Notes: generated by a model not told the origin, from the letters alone. DNA of 14,967 bases from Abiotrophia sp965245735 (GCA_965245735.1 CBDFAX010000037.1:1-14967), one strand, 5' to 3'; shown: positions 6,924 to 14,291, numbered from the stretch's first letter. A program made the numbers and translations.

Positions 6924-8129
6924 TTAATTATTATTTGTTTGTGTCAATGATTGATGTTGGGCCTTAATGGCCGCTAGTTTTTCCGAATCCAATAGTAGCG
7001 CTAAGGCCGTATTCGCCAATAAGGTTGCAGCCACCGCTATAGAAGCATAACCCTTAGGGCTACCTGCTGCGGCTTTAAACTCCTCGGAATGGCCAGGAAT
7101 TGGGCTGTCACTAATGGAAACGGTAGGTTGAATGGTAGGCACAACTTGAGAGACATTGCCGACATCAGAAGAACCCAGCGAGTTACGCTTGCTTCTTTCG
7201 ATTTCGGACTCATCAATACCATAATCGGCAACCTCTTGGAAGAAGAGTTGGTCGAAGAGTGGCGTTGGTACCACGTCATCCACCCAGTTCTGGAAGAGGC
7301 CAAACTTGTAGTCGCATCCCGTTGCTAGAGCTGCTCCTTTGACAATGTTTTCTACCTTTTGGTAGACACTTTCCAAGGTCTTGCGCTCAGCGGCTCTGAG
7401 ATAGAAGCGACCTGACGCATATTCCGGAATGACATTGGCAGCCTGCCCGCCATTGGTGATAATACCGTGAATATTGACATCCTTAGTCAGATTTAAGCGT
7501 AAAGCATTAATGGAATTAAAAACTTGAATCAAAGCCTCCAAGGCGTTAATGCCCGCTTCCGGTGCCCCCGCTGCATGCGAAGCCCGACCAAAAAATTCAA
7601 TGTCCACTGGCGCATTAGCCAAGAGCCGTAAGGTTGGCGCAAATTTGTGGGCTGGATGGGCACAAAGGGCGGCATCAACATCCTGGAAGAAACCTGCCTT
7701 GACATAGGAACCTTTGGCAGAACCGTTCTCCCCACCTTCTTCTCCAGGTGTTCCATATACTCGAATTTCACCACCTAAATCATCGATAACGGCTTTGAGG
7801 GCTACAGCTGCTAAGAGTGAATAATTACCGAATAGGTTATGCCCACAAGCATGGCCAATACCTGGCAAGGCATCATACTCGGCTAGGAAGGCCAAGACAG
7901 GACCAGGCTTGCTTGCCCGATAGACCCCGACAAAGCCAGTCTCATGACCTGCAATGTTCTGGGTGACTTCGAAACCTTCTTGCCGCAATTGATTAGCCAG
8001 TAAGTCAGATGCAAAATATTCTGTGTTGCAGACCTCAGGTCGCTCATAAATGGCCTTGGCATGGTCTTGGTAAGTGGCTAATTTTTCCGCGACAACTTCG
8101 CGAATTCTATCTTTGTAGGCCTGGGTCAT
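6924..8129 (-). CDS. M20-family amidohydrolase (peptidase M20D / AbgB-PM20D2 type)
   Basis: The 401-residue cytosolic metallohydrolase has the M20D layout: catalytic domain, a dimerisation or lid insert from about 170 to 290, and the return of the catalytic domain. Metal and catalytic residues are visible: AEYDALPGIGHACGHN with C95 and H97, GTPGEEGG with the Glu pair 130-131, H158 in CAHPAH, the lid segment GRASHAAGAPE (181-191), and the last ligand H347 in IPGHSEEF. The family cleaves N-acyl amino acids or dipeptides, for example p-aminobenzoyl-glutamate or N-acetyl amino acids. It lies in the methionine operon between two binding-protein genes, so I infer that it releases methionine from an imported peptide or N-acyl derivative. 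AAGGAGG is seven bases before ATG at 8129. The exact substrate cannot be read from the sequence. Confidence 0.88.
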   Translation of the reverse strand: MTQAYKDRIREVVAEKLATYQDHAKAIYERPEVCNTEYFASDLLANQLRQEGFEVTQNIAGHETGFVGVYRASKPGPVLAFLAEYDALPGIGHACGHNLFGNYSLLAAVALKAVIDDLGGEIRVYGTPGEEGGENGSAKGSYVKAGFFQDVDAALCAHPAHKFAPTLRLLANAPVDIEFFGRASHAAGAPEAGINALEALIQVFNSINALRLNLTKDVNIHGIITNGGQAANVIPEYASGRFYLRAAERKTLESVYQKVENIVKGAALATGCDYKFGLFQNWVDDVVPTPLFDQLFFQEVADYGIDESEIERSKRNSLGSSDVGNVSQVVPTIQPTVSISDSPIPGHSEEFKAAAGSPKGYASIAVAATLLANTALALLLDSEKLAAIKAQHQSLTQTNNN

Positions 8130-8155
8130 TGGCCCACCTCCTTTTATTTCAAGGC

Positions 8156-8992
8156 TTATTTAGTACCGAAAGTTTCCCAAGCTGGTAAGAGTGAACCTTT
8201 AGAAACTTCTTCGATAACCTTCTTAGTATCTTCTGTTTGGTAAGCTTCTACAATTTTCTTGTAAGTTGCATTTTCTGCGTCTTTCTTACGTGCCACGATA
8301 ATGTTCACGTAAGGTTTTGAGCTTTTATCAACTGGCTCTAAGTAGATGGCATCTTTGGATGGAGTGTAACCTGCATCGACTGCTACCCCTGAGTTGATGA
8401 TGGAAGCCGTCACGTCATCTAAAGCACGAGCAGTTTGGGAAGCATCTAACTCTTGAATCTTAAGGTTAAGCTTGTTTTCTTTAATGTCAGAAACGGTTGG
8501 TTTGTAACCTTTTGCTTCGTCTACTTTGATTAAGCCTGCTGTTTGCAAGAGGCGTAGGGCACGACCACCGTTCGTTGGGTCAGAAGGAATCGCTACTGTG
8601 TCGCCTTCTTTCAAGTCTTTAATATCCTTGATTTTCTTAGAGTAAACCCCTAATGGTGCGTTAACGGTATTCCCGATAGAAACTAATTCTTGATCCTTAT
8701 GCTCTTGTAAGTAGCTATCCAAGAAAATTTGGTGCTGGAAAGCGTTGAGGTCAATTGAGCCATCAGCCAAAGCCGCGTTTGGTTGGCTGTATTCTGTGAA
8801 CTTAACATATTCAAGCTCGATGCCATCTTTGGCCAAGCGTTCTTTAACGTTGTCCCAAACTCGGGTGTCGTCACCGACTAAACCAAGTTTAACTTTTTCT
8901 GCTGCTTGTGCAGAAGTGACAGGTGCTAAGGCGCTAATCCCTAGGCTAACTGGGGTGATAATTGCAGCAAGTGTTTTAATCCATTTTTTCAT
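8156..8992 (-). CDS. metQ: MetQ/NlpA-family substrate-binding protein (second copy)
   Basis: The 278-residue NlpA/MetQ-type binding protein follows metI directly (29 bases between the two genes), so it is probably the main partner of MetNI. Family marks are KVKLGLVGDD at the mature start, DGSIDLNAFQHQIFLDSY, APLGVYSKKIKDIKDL, AIPSDPTNGGRALRLLQTAGLI and ELDASQTARAL. The signal peptide (MKKWIK, hydrophobic stretch 8-24, A-Q-A at 28-30) has a signal peptidase I site and no lipobox; the protein has no cysteine. AGGAGG stands eight bases before ATG. Compared with the downstream copy, the ligand-contact segments differ (PSDPTNGGRALRLL against PNDVTNQGRALLTL), which points to different ligands such as free methionine in one and a derivative in the other. 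That split is inference. Confidence 0.9.
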   Translation of the reverse strand: MKKWIKTLAAIITPVSLGISALAPVTSAQAAEKVKLGLVGDDTRVWDNVKERLAKDGIELEYVKFTEYSQPNAALADGSIDLNAFQHQIFLDSYLQEHKDQELVSIGNTVNAPLGVYSKKIKDIKDLKEGDTVAIPSDPTNGGRALRLLQTAGLIKVDEAKGYKPTVSDIKENKLNLKIQELDASQTARALDDVTASIINSGVAVDAGYTPSKDAIYLEPVDKSSKPYVNIIVARKKDAENATYKKIVEAYQTEDTKKVIEEVSKGSLLPAWETFGTK

Positions 8993-9021
8993 TGAGTGTT
9001 CCTCCTAAAATTGTTAGTTGA

Positions 9022-9756
9022 TTAGTGGGTGACGCGCTTTTCAATGCGTCGAGCAATAAATTGAGTGATGAAGACCAAGATTAAAATCAAGATGGTCGAC
9101 ATCAAGGTGACATCTGTCTGGAATCGGTTATAGCCACGAGAGATAGCTAGGTTCCCTAGACCACCACCACCGACAGCACCTGCCATGGCGGTTAAACCAA
9201 TTACGCTGATTAAGGTGAGGGCTGACGCGCGGACGATACCTGGCAAACCTTCTTTGAGATAAACGCGGAAGATAATGCCCCATGGGCTGGTCCCCATGGC
9301 TTGAGCGGCTTCCACAACCCCAGGATTGACTTCTAAGAGGGCGTTTTCGACCTGACGAGCGAAGAAGGGAATAACCCCTGCAATCAGTGGCACCAAGGCC
9401 GCCTTGGAACCAATTGTCGTACCCGCTAAGAAGCGAGTGGTTGTCGCTAAGAGGGCGACTAAGATAATAAAGGGAATGGACCGGAAAATATTGACCAGCT
9501 GATCTAGGATTCGGTAGAACCAACGGTTTTCCAGAATGCCTCCGTCGTGGGTGACTACTAAAATCACACCCAGTAAAATCCCGAAGATACCAGACCAGAG
9601 AGCCGTCCAGAAAGTCATATAAAGGGTTTGTTGGGTGGCTTCTAAAAAGTCCTTAGGAATTTTAGCCACGTTAGGCATGATGGGCTCTAAACTTGCCCAG
9701 GCTTGGTTACTCCAAGTGCCAAGCTTATCTAAAAACTCTGCTAACCATGTTGCCAT
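9022..9756 (-). CDS. metI: Methionine ABC importer, permease subunit
   Basis: MetI (also called MetP) forms the membrane channel of the MetNIQ importer as a homodimer. The 244 residues include a long amphipathic N-terminus of about 40 residues, then five predicted membrane segments (about 46-68, 85-106, 118-137, 176-196 and 217-236). The cytosolic coupling loop EAAQAMGTSPWGIIF (149-163) is the EAA motif that docks on MetN. The glycine-rich AGAVGGGGLG (192-201) is typical of MetI. The protein is somewhat longer than usual at the N-terminus. Its ATG shares one base with the metN stop codon (TAATG), so the two subunits are translationally coupled. The expected partners, metN and a binding-protein gene, flank it. 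Confidence 0.94.
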   Translation of the reverse strand: MATWLAEFLDKLGTWSNQAWASLEPIMPNVAKIPKDFLEATQQTLYMTFWTALWSGIFGILLGVILVVTHDGGILENRWFYRILDQLVNIFRSIPFIILVALLATTTRFLAGTTIGSKAALVPLIAGVIPFFARQVENALLEVNPGVVEAAQAMGTSPWGIIFRVYLKEGLPGIVRASALTLISVIGLTAMAGAVGGGGLGNLAISRGYNRFQTDVTLMSTILILILVFITQFIARRIEKRVTH

Positions 9757-10931
9757 TAGTCTTTTGCACCTCCCTTATAGTCTTTGGCGCTGTGTGGACG
9801 CTTGAGGAACTTAAGGTTGACACCTTGTTCTTTGATGTAGGCGACGGCAGCTTCCTTATCGGCTTCTGCCCCTGCCAAGGTGACAATCAAATTCCCAATT
9901 GGCGTATTATCAATAATCTCGACATTACCATGTAAGATATTGGCGGTGACATTGAAGAGGCTGTAGAGGGTCACAATCAGTGGCTCATCGGTTTCGTCAC
10001 CTAAATAGGATAATTCTACTAGCCATTCATCATCCTTAAGTTGAGAGAATTTTGGCTGACTGAGAATAGTAGCTAAGGCCTGGTCTACATGGGTTGCAGT
10101 CCGAATGAAGTCGCGGGTTAGAGCTTGGGCTGGTTGGCTGAAGATTGGCACCACTGAGCCGGCTTCAATGACTTCCCCATTTTCCATTACGGCTACCTTG
10201 TTACAGATTTCCTTGACCACTTGCATCTCGTGAGTAATCAAGACGATGGTCAAGCCTAGTTTTTGGTTCAATTCTTTTAGCAAGTCCAAAATCTGCAAGG
10301 TTGTTTTAGGGTCGAGAGCACTGGTTGCTTCATCGCAGAGTAGAATCTTAGGATTGCTAGCTAAGGCCCGCGCAATCGCCACCCGTTGCTTTTGCCCGCC
10401 AGATAACTGGCTTGGATAAGCCTCTGCCTTGTCAGCAATCCCTACTAGTTCAAGTAACTCTAGAACTTTTTGCCGACGTTCCTTGCGAACTTGAGACCAG
10501 AACTTGAAAGGTGCGGTCAACTTCTCTCCGGCCTTTCCAGACCATTTCCAAAAGGCCAAGGCCTGACCGACATGCTGGCCAAACTGGCGGAAATTGTCAC
10601 CATCATACTGGAGTGGGAAAGCCACGTTATTGAAGACTGTCCGACTGTGCATGAGGTTGAAGTGTTGGAAGATCATGCCGATTTTCTTACGTTCCTCACG
10701 CAAACGTCGACCGGACAAACCCTGAAGTGCTACCTTACCAACGGTCACTTGCCCGCCTGTTGGGCGTTGCAAGAGGTTGATGACCCGGACCAGGGTGGAT
10801 TTCCCGGCACCAGAGTAGCCGACGATTCCGTAAATATCGCCTTCTTCGATTGTCAAATCAACGTCTTTGACTGCTTGGACCTGGCGGTCCTTCTGTCTAA
10901 ATGTGACAGAGATATTCTTTAATTCTATCAC
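9756..10931 (-). CDS. metN: Methionine ABC importer, ATP-binding subunit with extra internal segment
   Basis: MetN drives methionine uptake by hydrolysing ATP. All nucleotide-binding motifs are present: Walker A GYSGAGKST (38-46), Q-loop IFQHFNLM (87-94), signature LSGGQKQR (176-183), Walker B ILLCDEATSALD (196-207) and the H-loop ITHEM (232-236). A C-terminal NIL regulatory domain (about 300-378) normally binds methionine and shuts off transport. The product is 391 residues, longer than the usual 340-355. The excess lies between the Q-loop and the signature, at about 111-148, where a Trp/Phe/Lys-rich stretch replaces a short turn in the helical subdomain. The start is GTG at 10931 with AAGGAGG eight bases upstream. 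It is the first gene of the operon and follows the second T-box terminator by about 40 bases. Confidence 0.95.
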   Translation of the reverse strand: MIELKNISVTFRQKDRQVQAVKDVDLTIEEGDIYGIVGYSGAGKSTLVRVINLLQRPTGGQVTVGKVALQGLSGRRLREERKKIGMIFQHFNLMHSRTVFNNVAFPLQYDGDNFRQFGQHVGQALAFWKWSGKAGEKLTAPFKFWSQVRKERRQKVLELLELVGIADKAEAYPSQLSGGQKQRVAIARALASNPKILLCDEATSALDPKTTLQILDLLKELNQKLGLTIVLITHEMQVVKEICNKVAVMENGEVIEAGSVVPIFSQPAQALTRDFIRTATHVDQALATILSQPKFSQLKDDEWLVELSYLGDETDEPLIVTLYSLFNVTANILHGNVEIIDNTPIGNLIVTLAGAEADKEAAVAYIKEQGVNLKFLKRPHSAKDYKGGAKD

Positions 10932-10971
10932 CTATAATTCCTCCTTATTTCAAGGCTCGTGGGTGGGTTAC

Positions 10972-11010
10972 AAAAAGCCCCCAAGGTGGCCTAGAGCCTA
11001 CCTTGAGGGC
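10972..11010 (-). terminator. Regulated terminator of the proximal T-box
   Basis: GCCCTCAAGGT (11010-11000) pairs with ACCTTGGGGGC (10987-10977, one G-T pair); the inner GGC/GCC extends the stem, and TTTTT follows. Its 5' arm is shared with the antiterminator, as expected for a T-box. Confidence 0.9.
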
Positions 11011-11240
11011 GTCATGACGCGTTACCACCTCTTGTTCAGGCAATACTCACATATTGCCCCTTAGCGAGTATCCTGATTTGATACTCTTTGCTTTTAACGG
11101 TCGCACCGAGACTTGAATCAGCTTAAGCCATTCAACATCTTCGCTCCATAGCCATTTTCATGTCGTTGCCTTGCTTCGTTTCACCACCCGAAGCTCTCTG
11201 TGAAGGCGAGGCGACCTTACTTACTATTTCATCGCATTAT
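10972..11240 (-). promoter_or_regulatory. Proximal methionine T-box riboswitch (second of a tandem pair)
   Basis: Read on the minus strand, Stem I holds a specifier loop closed by ATAG (11227-11224) with CTAT (11151-11148) below and GTCG (11215-11212) with CGAC (11165-11162) above. The 3' loop strand ATGAAAATGG places ATG (11155-11153), a methionine codon, next to the lower helix. AGAGAG (11199-11194) overlaps a GCTTCG/CGAAGC apical hairpin with loop GGTGGTGAAA. Stem III pairs GGCAATA with TATTGCC. The T-box sequence AGGTGGTAACGCG (11030-11018) offers TGGT to pair with an ACCA tRNA end. The antiterminator pairs GAGG/CCTC and GCGTC/GACGC and competes with the terminator at 11010-10972. Uncharged tRNA-Met should switch metN and the genes after it on. 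Confidence 0.88.
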
Positions 11241-11248
11241 CTTATCTT

Positions 11249-11290
11249 AAAAAAAATAGCCCTCTCTACTAACTCTTGTTAGTAAAAGGA
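11249..11290 (-). terminator. Regulated terminator of the distal T-box
   Basis: On the minus strand an arm ending in ACTAAC pairs across an AAGA loop with GTTAGTAGAGAGGGC, including several G-T pairs and a mismatch, and is followed by TATTTTTTTT. The T-run is the best in the window. Confidence 0.85.
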
Positions 11291-11525
11291 CGATGTGATC
11301 GTGTTACCACCTTTTATTCAGAAGCCTAAGCTTCCCTCTACCCAGCTGGCCTTACAGCGTAACTGGTATTCCTGGTAACGGGGGAATGACCCGAACACAC
11401 CTACCTATCGGCGTATTTATCTCCCAGACCATCTTCATAAACTATTCGATAGTACCTTTCACCTACCGGTACCTCTCTTGAATCGCTAGTTTTACTACTC
11501 TTCTGTTCAACGATATTTCAGATAT
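11249..11525 (-). promoter_or_regulatory. Distal methionine T-box riboswitch (first of a tandem pair)
   Basis: On the minus strand Stem I has a specifier loop closed by CAGA (11505-11502) with TCTG (11428-11425) below and TAAAACTA (11494-11487) with TAGTTTA (11444-11438) above. The 3' loop strand TGAAGATGG places ATG (11432-11430) exactly as in the proximal copy. AGAGAG (11478-11473) lies before a GTACC/GGTAC hairpin with loop GGTAGGTGAAA. A GAAGC-TTAG-GCTTC hairpin serves as Stem III. The T-box sequence AGGTGGTAACACG (11312-11300) carries TGGT for the ACCA end. The antiterminator pairs AAAAGG/CCTTTT and ACGAT/ATCGT and excludes the terminator at 11290-11249. It lies directly behind the operon promoter, and no second promoter is evident between the two copies. 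Confidence 0.88.
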
Positions 11526-11531
11526 GCCTCT

Positions 11532-11560
11532 ACTATACCTAGATTCCAGCTAAAAGTCAA
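11532..11560 (-). promoter_or_regulatory. Sigma-A promoter of the met operon
   Basis: TTGACT (11560-11555) and TATAGT (11537-11532) are separated by exactly 17 bases on the minus strand. Transcription would begin near 11525, just upstream of Stem I of the distal T-box. Confidence 0.88.
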
Positions 11561-11610
11561 GCCTTTTATGATAAAATTCTGATGAAGAGGTGAGTTCTTC
11601 TCATTTTTAC

Positions 11611-11638
11611 TTGGACTTTTTTCACCATGCTCTAGATT
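11611..11638 (+). promoter_or_regulatory. Possible promoter of the aminotransferase gene
   Basis: TTGGAC (11611-11616) is followed after 16 bases by TAGATT (11633-11638). A second -10-like TATGAT lies at 11652-11657 without a good -35. The stretch from 11561 to 11702 otherwise shows only this divergent control region and no gene. Confidence 0.4.
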
Positions 11639-11702
11639 ATGTCGGTCTATGTATGATAAACTATTAGATAGAAGTTAAGGAAGAAAGGGAAGTGCTCATC
11701 AG

Positions 11703-12869
11703 ATGTCAACGCCACAAGTCAACCAAGGCCTGCTCGCCATTAAGCCGAGCCCTATCCGCAGTTTTAACGATCAAATCAGCAAAATCGAAGGCTTAATCCC
11801 CCTCACCATCGGGGAGCCAGACTTTCCAACACCCGATTTCATTAAGGAAGCCGCCATTGAGGCTATCCGCAAAGACTTGAACGGCTATACCCATTCGCGT
11901 GGTCTCTTAGCCTTGCGCCAAGCTATTAGCGAGTTCCTAGAGCGTCACTATGAACTCCACTACAGTCCCGAAGAAGAAATCATCGTGACCGTAGGGGCGA
12001 CCGAAGCTTTATTTGCTAGTCTGGTTGGCTTACTTAACCCTGGCCAAAAAGTCATTGTGCCTGCACCTAACTATGTTATCTACGAAACACAAGTTCGTCT
12101 TGCTGGGGCAGAACTCATTCGTCACGATGTCAGCCATAGTCACTTCAAGCTGGAGGCAGAAGAACTTAAGGCTCAGTTAGAGAGCCATCCTGAGATTAAG
12201 ATTCTGCTCTTGAACCATCCTTGCAACCCTACCGGCGTTACCTATAGTCGTGAAGAGTTAGAGGCTCTAGCCAATGTGGCCCGCCAATATGACCTCATGA
12301 TTGTTTCTGATGAAATTTATAGCGAACTTACCTATTCTGATAAGCATGTTTCCATGGCGGAACTAGCTCCTGAGCGAACCATTCTGATTAACGGGACCTC
12401 TAAATTCTATGCCATGACTGGTTGGCGTTCTTGCTTTATAGCAGGGCCTAAGGACTATCTGAGCCAAATCTTCAAGGTCCACCAAGCAACCGTCAATACG
12501 CCACCATCCGTCTCACAATATGGTTCTATTGCTGCCTACCATTCTGGTGATGATAGTATTCATGAGATGCGTCAAGCCTATGACCAACGCCGCCAATTCC
12601 TGATTGGTCGTTTCCGCGAGATTGGCTACCAAACCTTGCTTCCAGAAGGCGCCTTTTACCTCTTCGTTAAAGTACCCGACTGGTTCCAAGGTGATGACTT
12701 CGCCTTCTGTCTGGCCTTGGCTCAAGAAGCTAAGGTTGGGGCAGTCCCTGGCCAGTCTTTTGGACCTGGCGGATCAGGCTACTTCCGTATCAGCTATGCT
12801 GCCAGCCTAGAAAGATTGGCAGAAGCCATGAATCGAATTCAAGCCTTTACCCAAGAAAAGACTAAATAA
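11703..12869 (+). CDS. Pyridoxal-phosphate class I/II aminotransferase
   Basis: The 388-residue product is a fold-type I aminotransferase of the aspartate/aromatic or PatA subgroup. Visible are the N-terminal TIGEPDFPTP (35-44), the GYTHSRG loop, the NHPCNPTG motif (171-178, N175 contacting PLP), SDEIYSELTY (D203 and Y206 near the cofactor), the Schiff-base lysine K234 in GTSKFYAMTGWR, and a C-terminal Arg in YFRISYA for substrate carboxylate binding. It transfers amino groups between an amino acid and 2-oxoglutarate in the cytosol; subgroup and substrate cannot be set from sequence alone. The ribosome binding site is weak: AAAGGGA lies about 12 bases before the ATG. A tautomerase gene follows after 18 bases, so they probably form an operon. 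It diverges from the T-box-controlled met operon, which allows but does not show a link to methionine or keto-acid metabolism. Confidence 0.9.
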   Translation: MSTPQVNQGLLAIKPSPIRSFNDQISKIEGLIPLTIGEPDFPTPDFIKEAAIEAIRKDLNGYTHSRGLLALRQAISEFLERHYELHYSPEEEIIVTVGATEALFASLVGLLNPGQKVIVPAPNYVIYETQVRLAGAELIRHDVSHSHFKLEAEELKAQLESHPEIKILLLNHPCNPTGVTYSREELEALANVARQYDLMIVSDEIYSELTYSDKHVSMAELAPERTILINGTSKFYAMTGWRSCFIAGPKDYLSQIFKVHQATVNTPPSVSQYGSIAAYHSGDDSIHEMRQAYDQRRQFLIGRFREIGYQTLLPEGAFYLFVKVPDWFQGDDFAFCLALAQEAKVGAVPGQSFGPGGSGYFRISYAASLERLAEAMNRIQAFTQEKTK

Positions 12870-12887
12870 TCTTAAGGAGGAGCCTTT

Positions 12888-13058
12888 ATGCCATTTATCC
12901 ACGTTGAACTATTAGAAGGTCGTAGCCCTCAAGCCAAAGAAGCCATGGCCAAAGAAATTATTGAGGTCGTGTCCAAACATAGTGGTGCGCCTACCGAACG
13001 CATTCACGTTGTCTTTCAAGACATGAAGAAAGAAAACTATTTCCACAATCCTAAATAG
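12888..13058 (+). CDS. 4-oxalocrotonate tautomerase-family small protein
   Basis: A 56-residue open frame starts MPFIHVELLEGRSPQAK. After removal of Met, Pro1 is the catalytic base of the 4-oxalocrotonate tautomerase family, and Arg11 in LLEGR is also conserved. The beta-alpha-beta pattern and the core APTERIHVVFQDM match the family; a second Arg sits near position 37. The family works as hexamers and interconverts keto and enol forms of acids such as 2-oxo acids or phenylpyruvate. The protein is slightly shorter than the usual 60-62 residues, lacking the basic tail. AAGGAGG stands a few bases before ATG. It follows the aminotransferase gene closely, a sensible pair since aminotransferases make 2-oxo acids, but the substrate is unknown. 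Confidence 0.9.
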   Translation: MPFIHVELLEGRSPQAKEAMAKEIIEVVSKHSGAPTERIHVVFQDMKKENYFHNPK

Positions 13059-13069
13059 ATAGGTAGACT

Positions 13070-13093
13070 GGCTGAGGTAATTCCTCAGCCTTT
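13070..13093 (+). terminator. Hairpin after the tautomerase gene, probable weak terminator
   Basis: GGCTGAGG (13070-13077) pairs perfectly with CCTCAGCC (13083-13090) around a TAATT loop, but only three T follow. Some transcripts may read through into the oxidoreductase gene. Confidence 0.6.
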
Positions 13094-13122
13094 ACCATTA
13101 GCTAATTGAAGGAGGTACTAAG

Positions 13123-14253
13123 ATGAAGAAGAATCTTGCAATTATTGGGGGCGGGATCGTCGGCGCGACAGCGGCCTACTATGCCCTCAAAGAAGGTCAC
13201 ACTGTCACCCTCTATGAAGACGGCACCGGCCAAGCAACCAAGGCAGCCGCTGGCATTATCTGCCCCTGGTTCACTTTACGCCGTAACAAACCTTGGTATT
13301 ATCTAGTTTCTCAGGGGGCTGAGTTTTACCGGCGATTCATGGCGGATTTGGCTGAAGATGGCTTGAATACCGATCTAATTTTCCAAGAGGTTGGCGCTTT
13401 ACTAGTTCGTAAAAATGAAAGCTCTCTAAGGCGTGACCAGGAACGAGCACAAGAACGTCGACCCGCTTCACCTTCTATTGGAGAGGTTGCTAGTTTGTCC
13501 GCTCAAGAGGCCATGGATAAATTTCCACTTCTAGAGACGCCTTATCCAGCATTTTTTGTCTCTGGTGGGGCGCGACTGGATGGTGCAGCTCTCATTCAAG
13601 AACTTCATAGTTTGATTCCAAAACTAGGTGGTAAGTTGATTCATGGACAAGCTCAACTTGTAGCTGATGTTGATCAGCAGGTTAGCGTCTTAGGTCCACA
13701 AAAGGATACAAAGTCCTACGATGCTATTTTGTTAGCCTGCGGTGCTTGGTTACCTCACATTTTAGAGCCACTCGGCTATGAGGTTGCCATTAGTCCACAA
13801 AAGGGACAACTCTTTAGCGTCTATCAACCTGACTGGGCGGGGAATACTTGGCCGGTGGTCATGCCTCCCGGTAAATTTGACATCATTCCTTTCCAGAATG
13901 GTGAGCTTGTCATTGGCGCGACGCATGAAAATGACCGGGGTTATGATTTGAGTGTTGAAGCCAAAAGATTGGCTGAACTACAGGAACGTGCCAGCAGCAT
14001 GCTACCTTTCTTATCAGACCAAGTGGCTTATCATCGGGTTAAAGTAGGCATACGTGCCTATACGCCAGATTATGCTGTTTTAGTAGGCCCAGTCCCAGAA
14101 CTGAATTCTGTTTGGGCTGTTAGTGGGCTAGGTTCTTCCGGTCTAACAAGTGGGCCCTTCCTAGGTTATCAATGGGTCAAGCATGTCAGCAAAGGACATT
14201 GCGACTTGGATCAAAGCCTTTATCCAATTGACTCCTACATTAAAAAAGTCTAA
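13123..14253 (+). CDS. FAD-dependent amino-acid oxidase/dehydrogenase (DAO family, DadA-like)
   Basis: The 376-residue flavoprotein has an N-terminal Rossmann motif, AIIGGGIVGATAAYYALKEG (6-25, GGGIVG at 9-14), ending in the acidic strand VTLYE that binds the FAD ribose. The middle part has the DAO-family GGARLDGAALIQEL and AILLACGAWLP segments. Near the C-terminus are GIRAYTPDYAVLVGPVP and the flavin-binding VSGLGSSGLTSGP. These place it with DadA, glycine oxidase and related enzymes, which oxidise D-amino acids, glycine or sarcosine to 2-oxo acids and ammonia. There is no signal peptide, so it is cytosolic or membrane-associated. AGGAGG stands seven bases before ATG. The products of such an enzyme would be 2-oxo acids, also handled by the aminotransferase upstream; a shared pathway is only a guess. 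Confidence 0.85.
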   Translation: MKKNLAIIGGGIVGATAAYYALKEGHTVTLYEDGTGQATKAAAGIICPWFTLRRNKPWYYLVSQGAEFYRRFMADLAEDGLNTDLIFQEVGALLVRKNESSLRRDQERAQERRPASPSIGEVASLSAQEAMDKFPLLETPYPAFFVSGGARLDGAALIQELHSLIPKLGGKLIHGQAQLVADVDQQVSVLGPQKDTKSYDAILLACGAWLPHILEPLGYEVAISPQKGQLFSVYQPDWAGNTWPVVMPPGKFDIIPFQNGELVIGATHENDRGYDLSVEAKRLAELQERASSMLPFLSDQVAYHRVKVGIRAYTPDYAVLVGPVPELNSVWAVSGLGSSGLTSGPFLGYQWVKHVSKGHCDLDQSLYPIDSYIKKV

Positions 14254-14291
14254 GAATTAGCCCTTTTTCACTACACAAATTAGTCTAAACA

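Noticed and set aside
10972..11525. SAM riboswitch (S-box) or SMK box instead of T-boxes
   Set aside because: The leader shows T-box sequences, specifier loops and mutually exclusive antiterminators; no S-box core motifs or SMK-type pairing with the metN ribosome binding site were seen.
14243..14268. Possible terminator after the FAD oxidoreductase gene
   Set aside because: The A-rich and T-rich arms with a CTAA/TTAG inner pair overlap the stop codon and form only a weak AU stem with mispaired bases; not strong enough to annotate.
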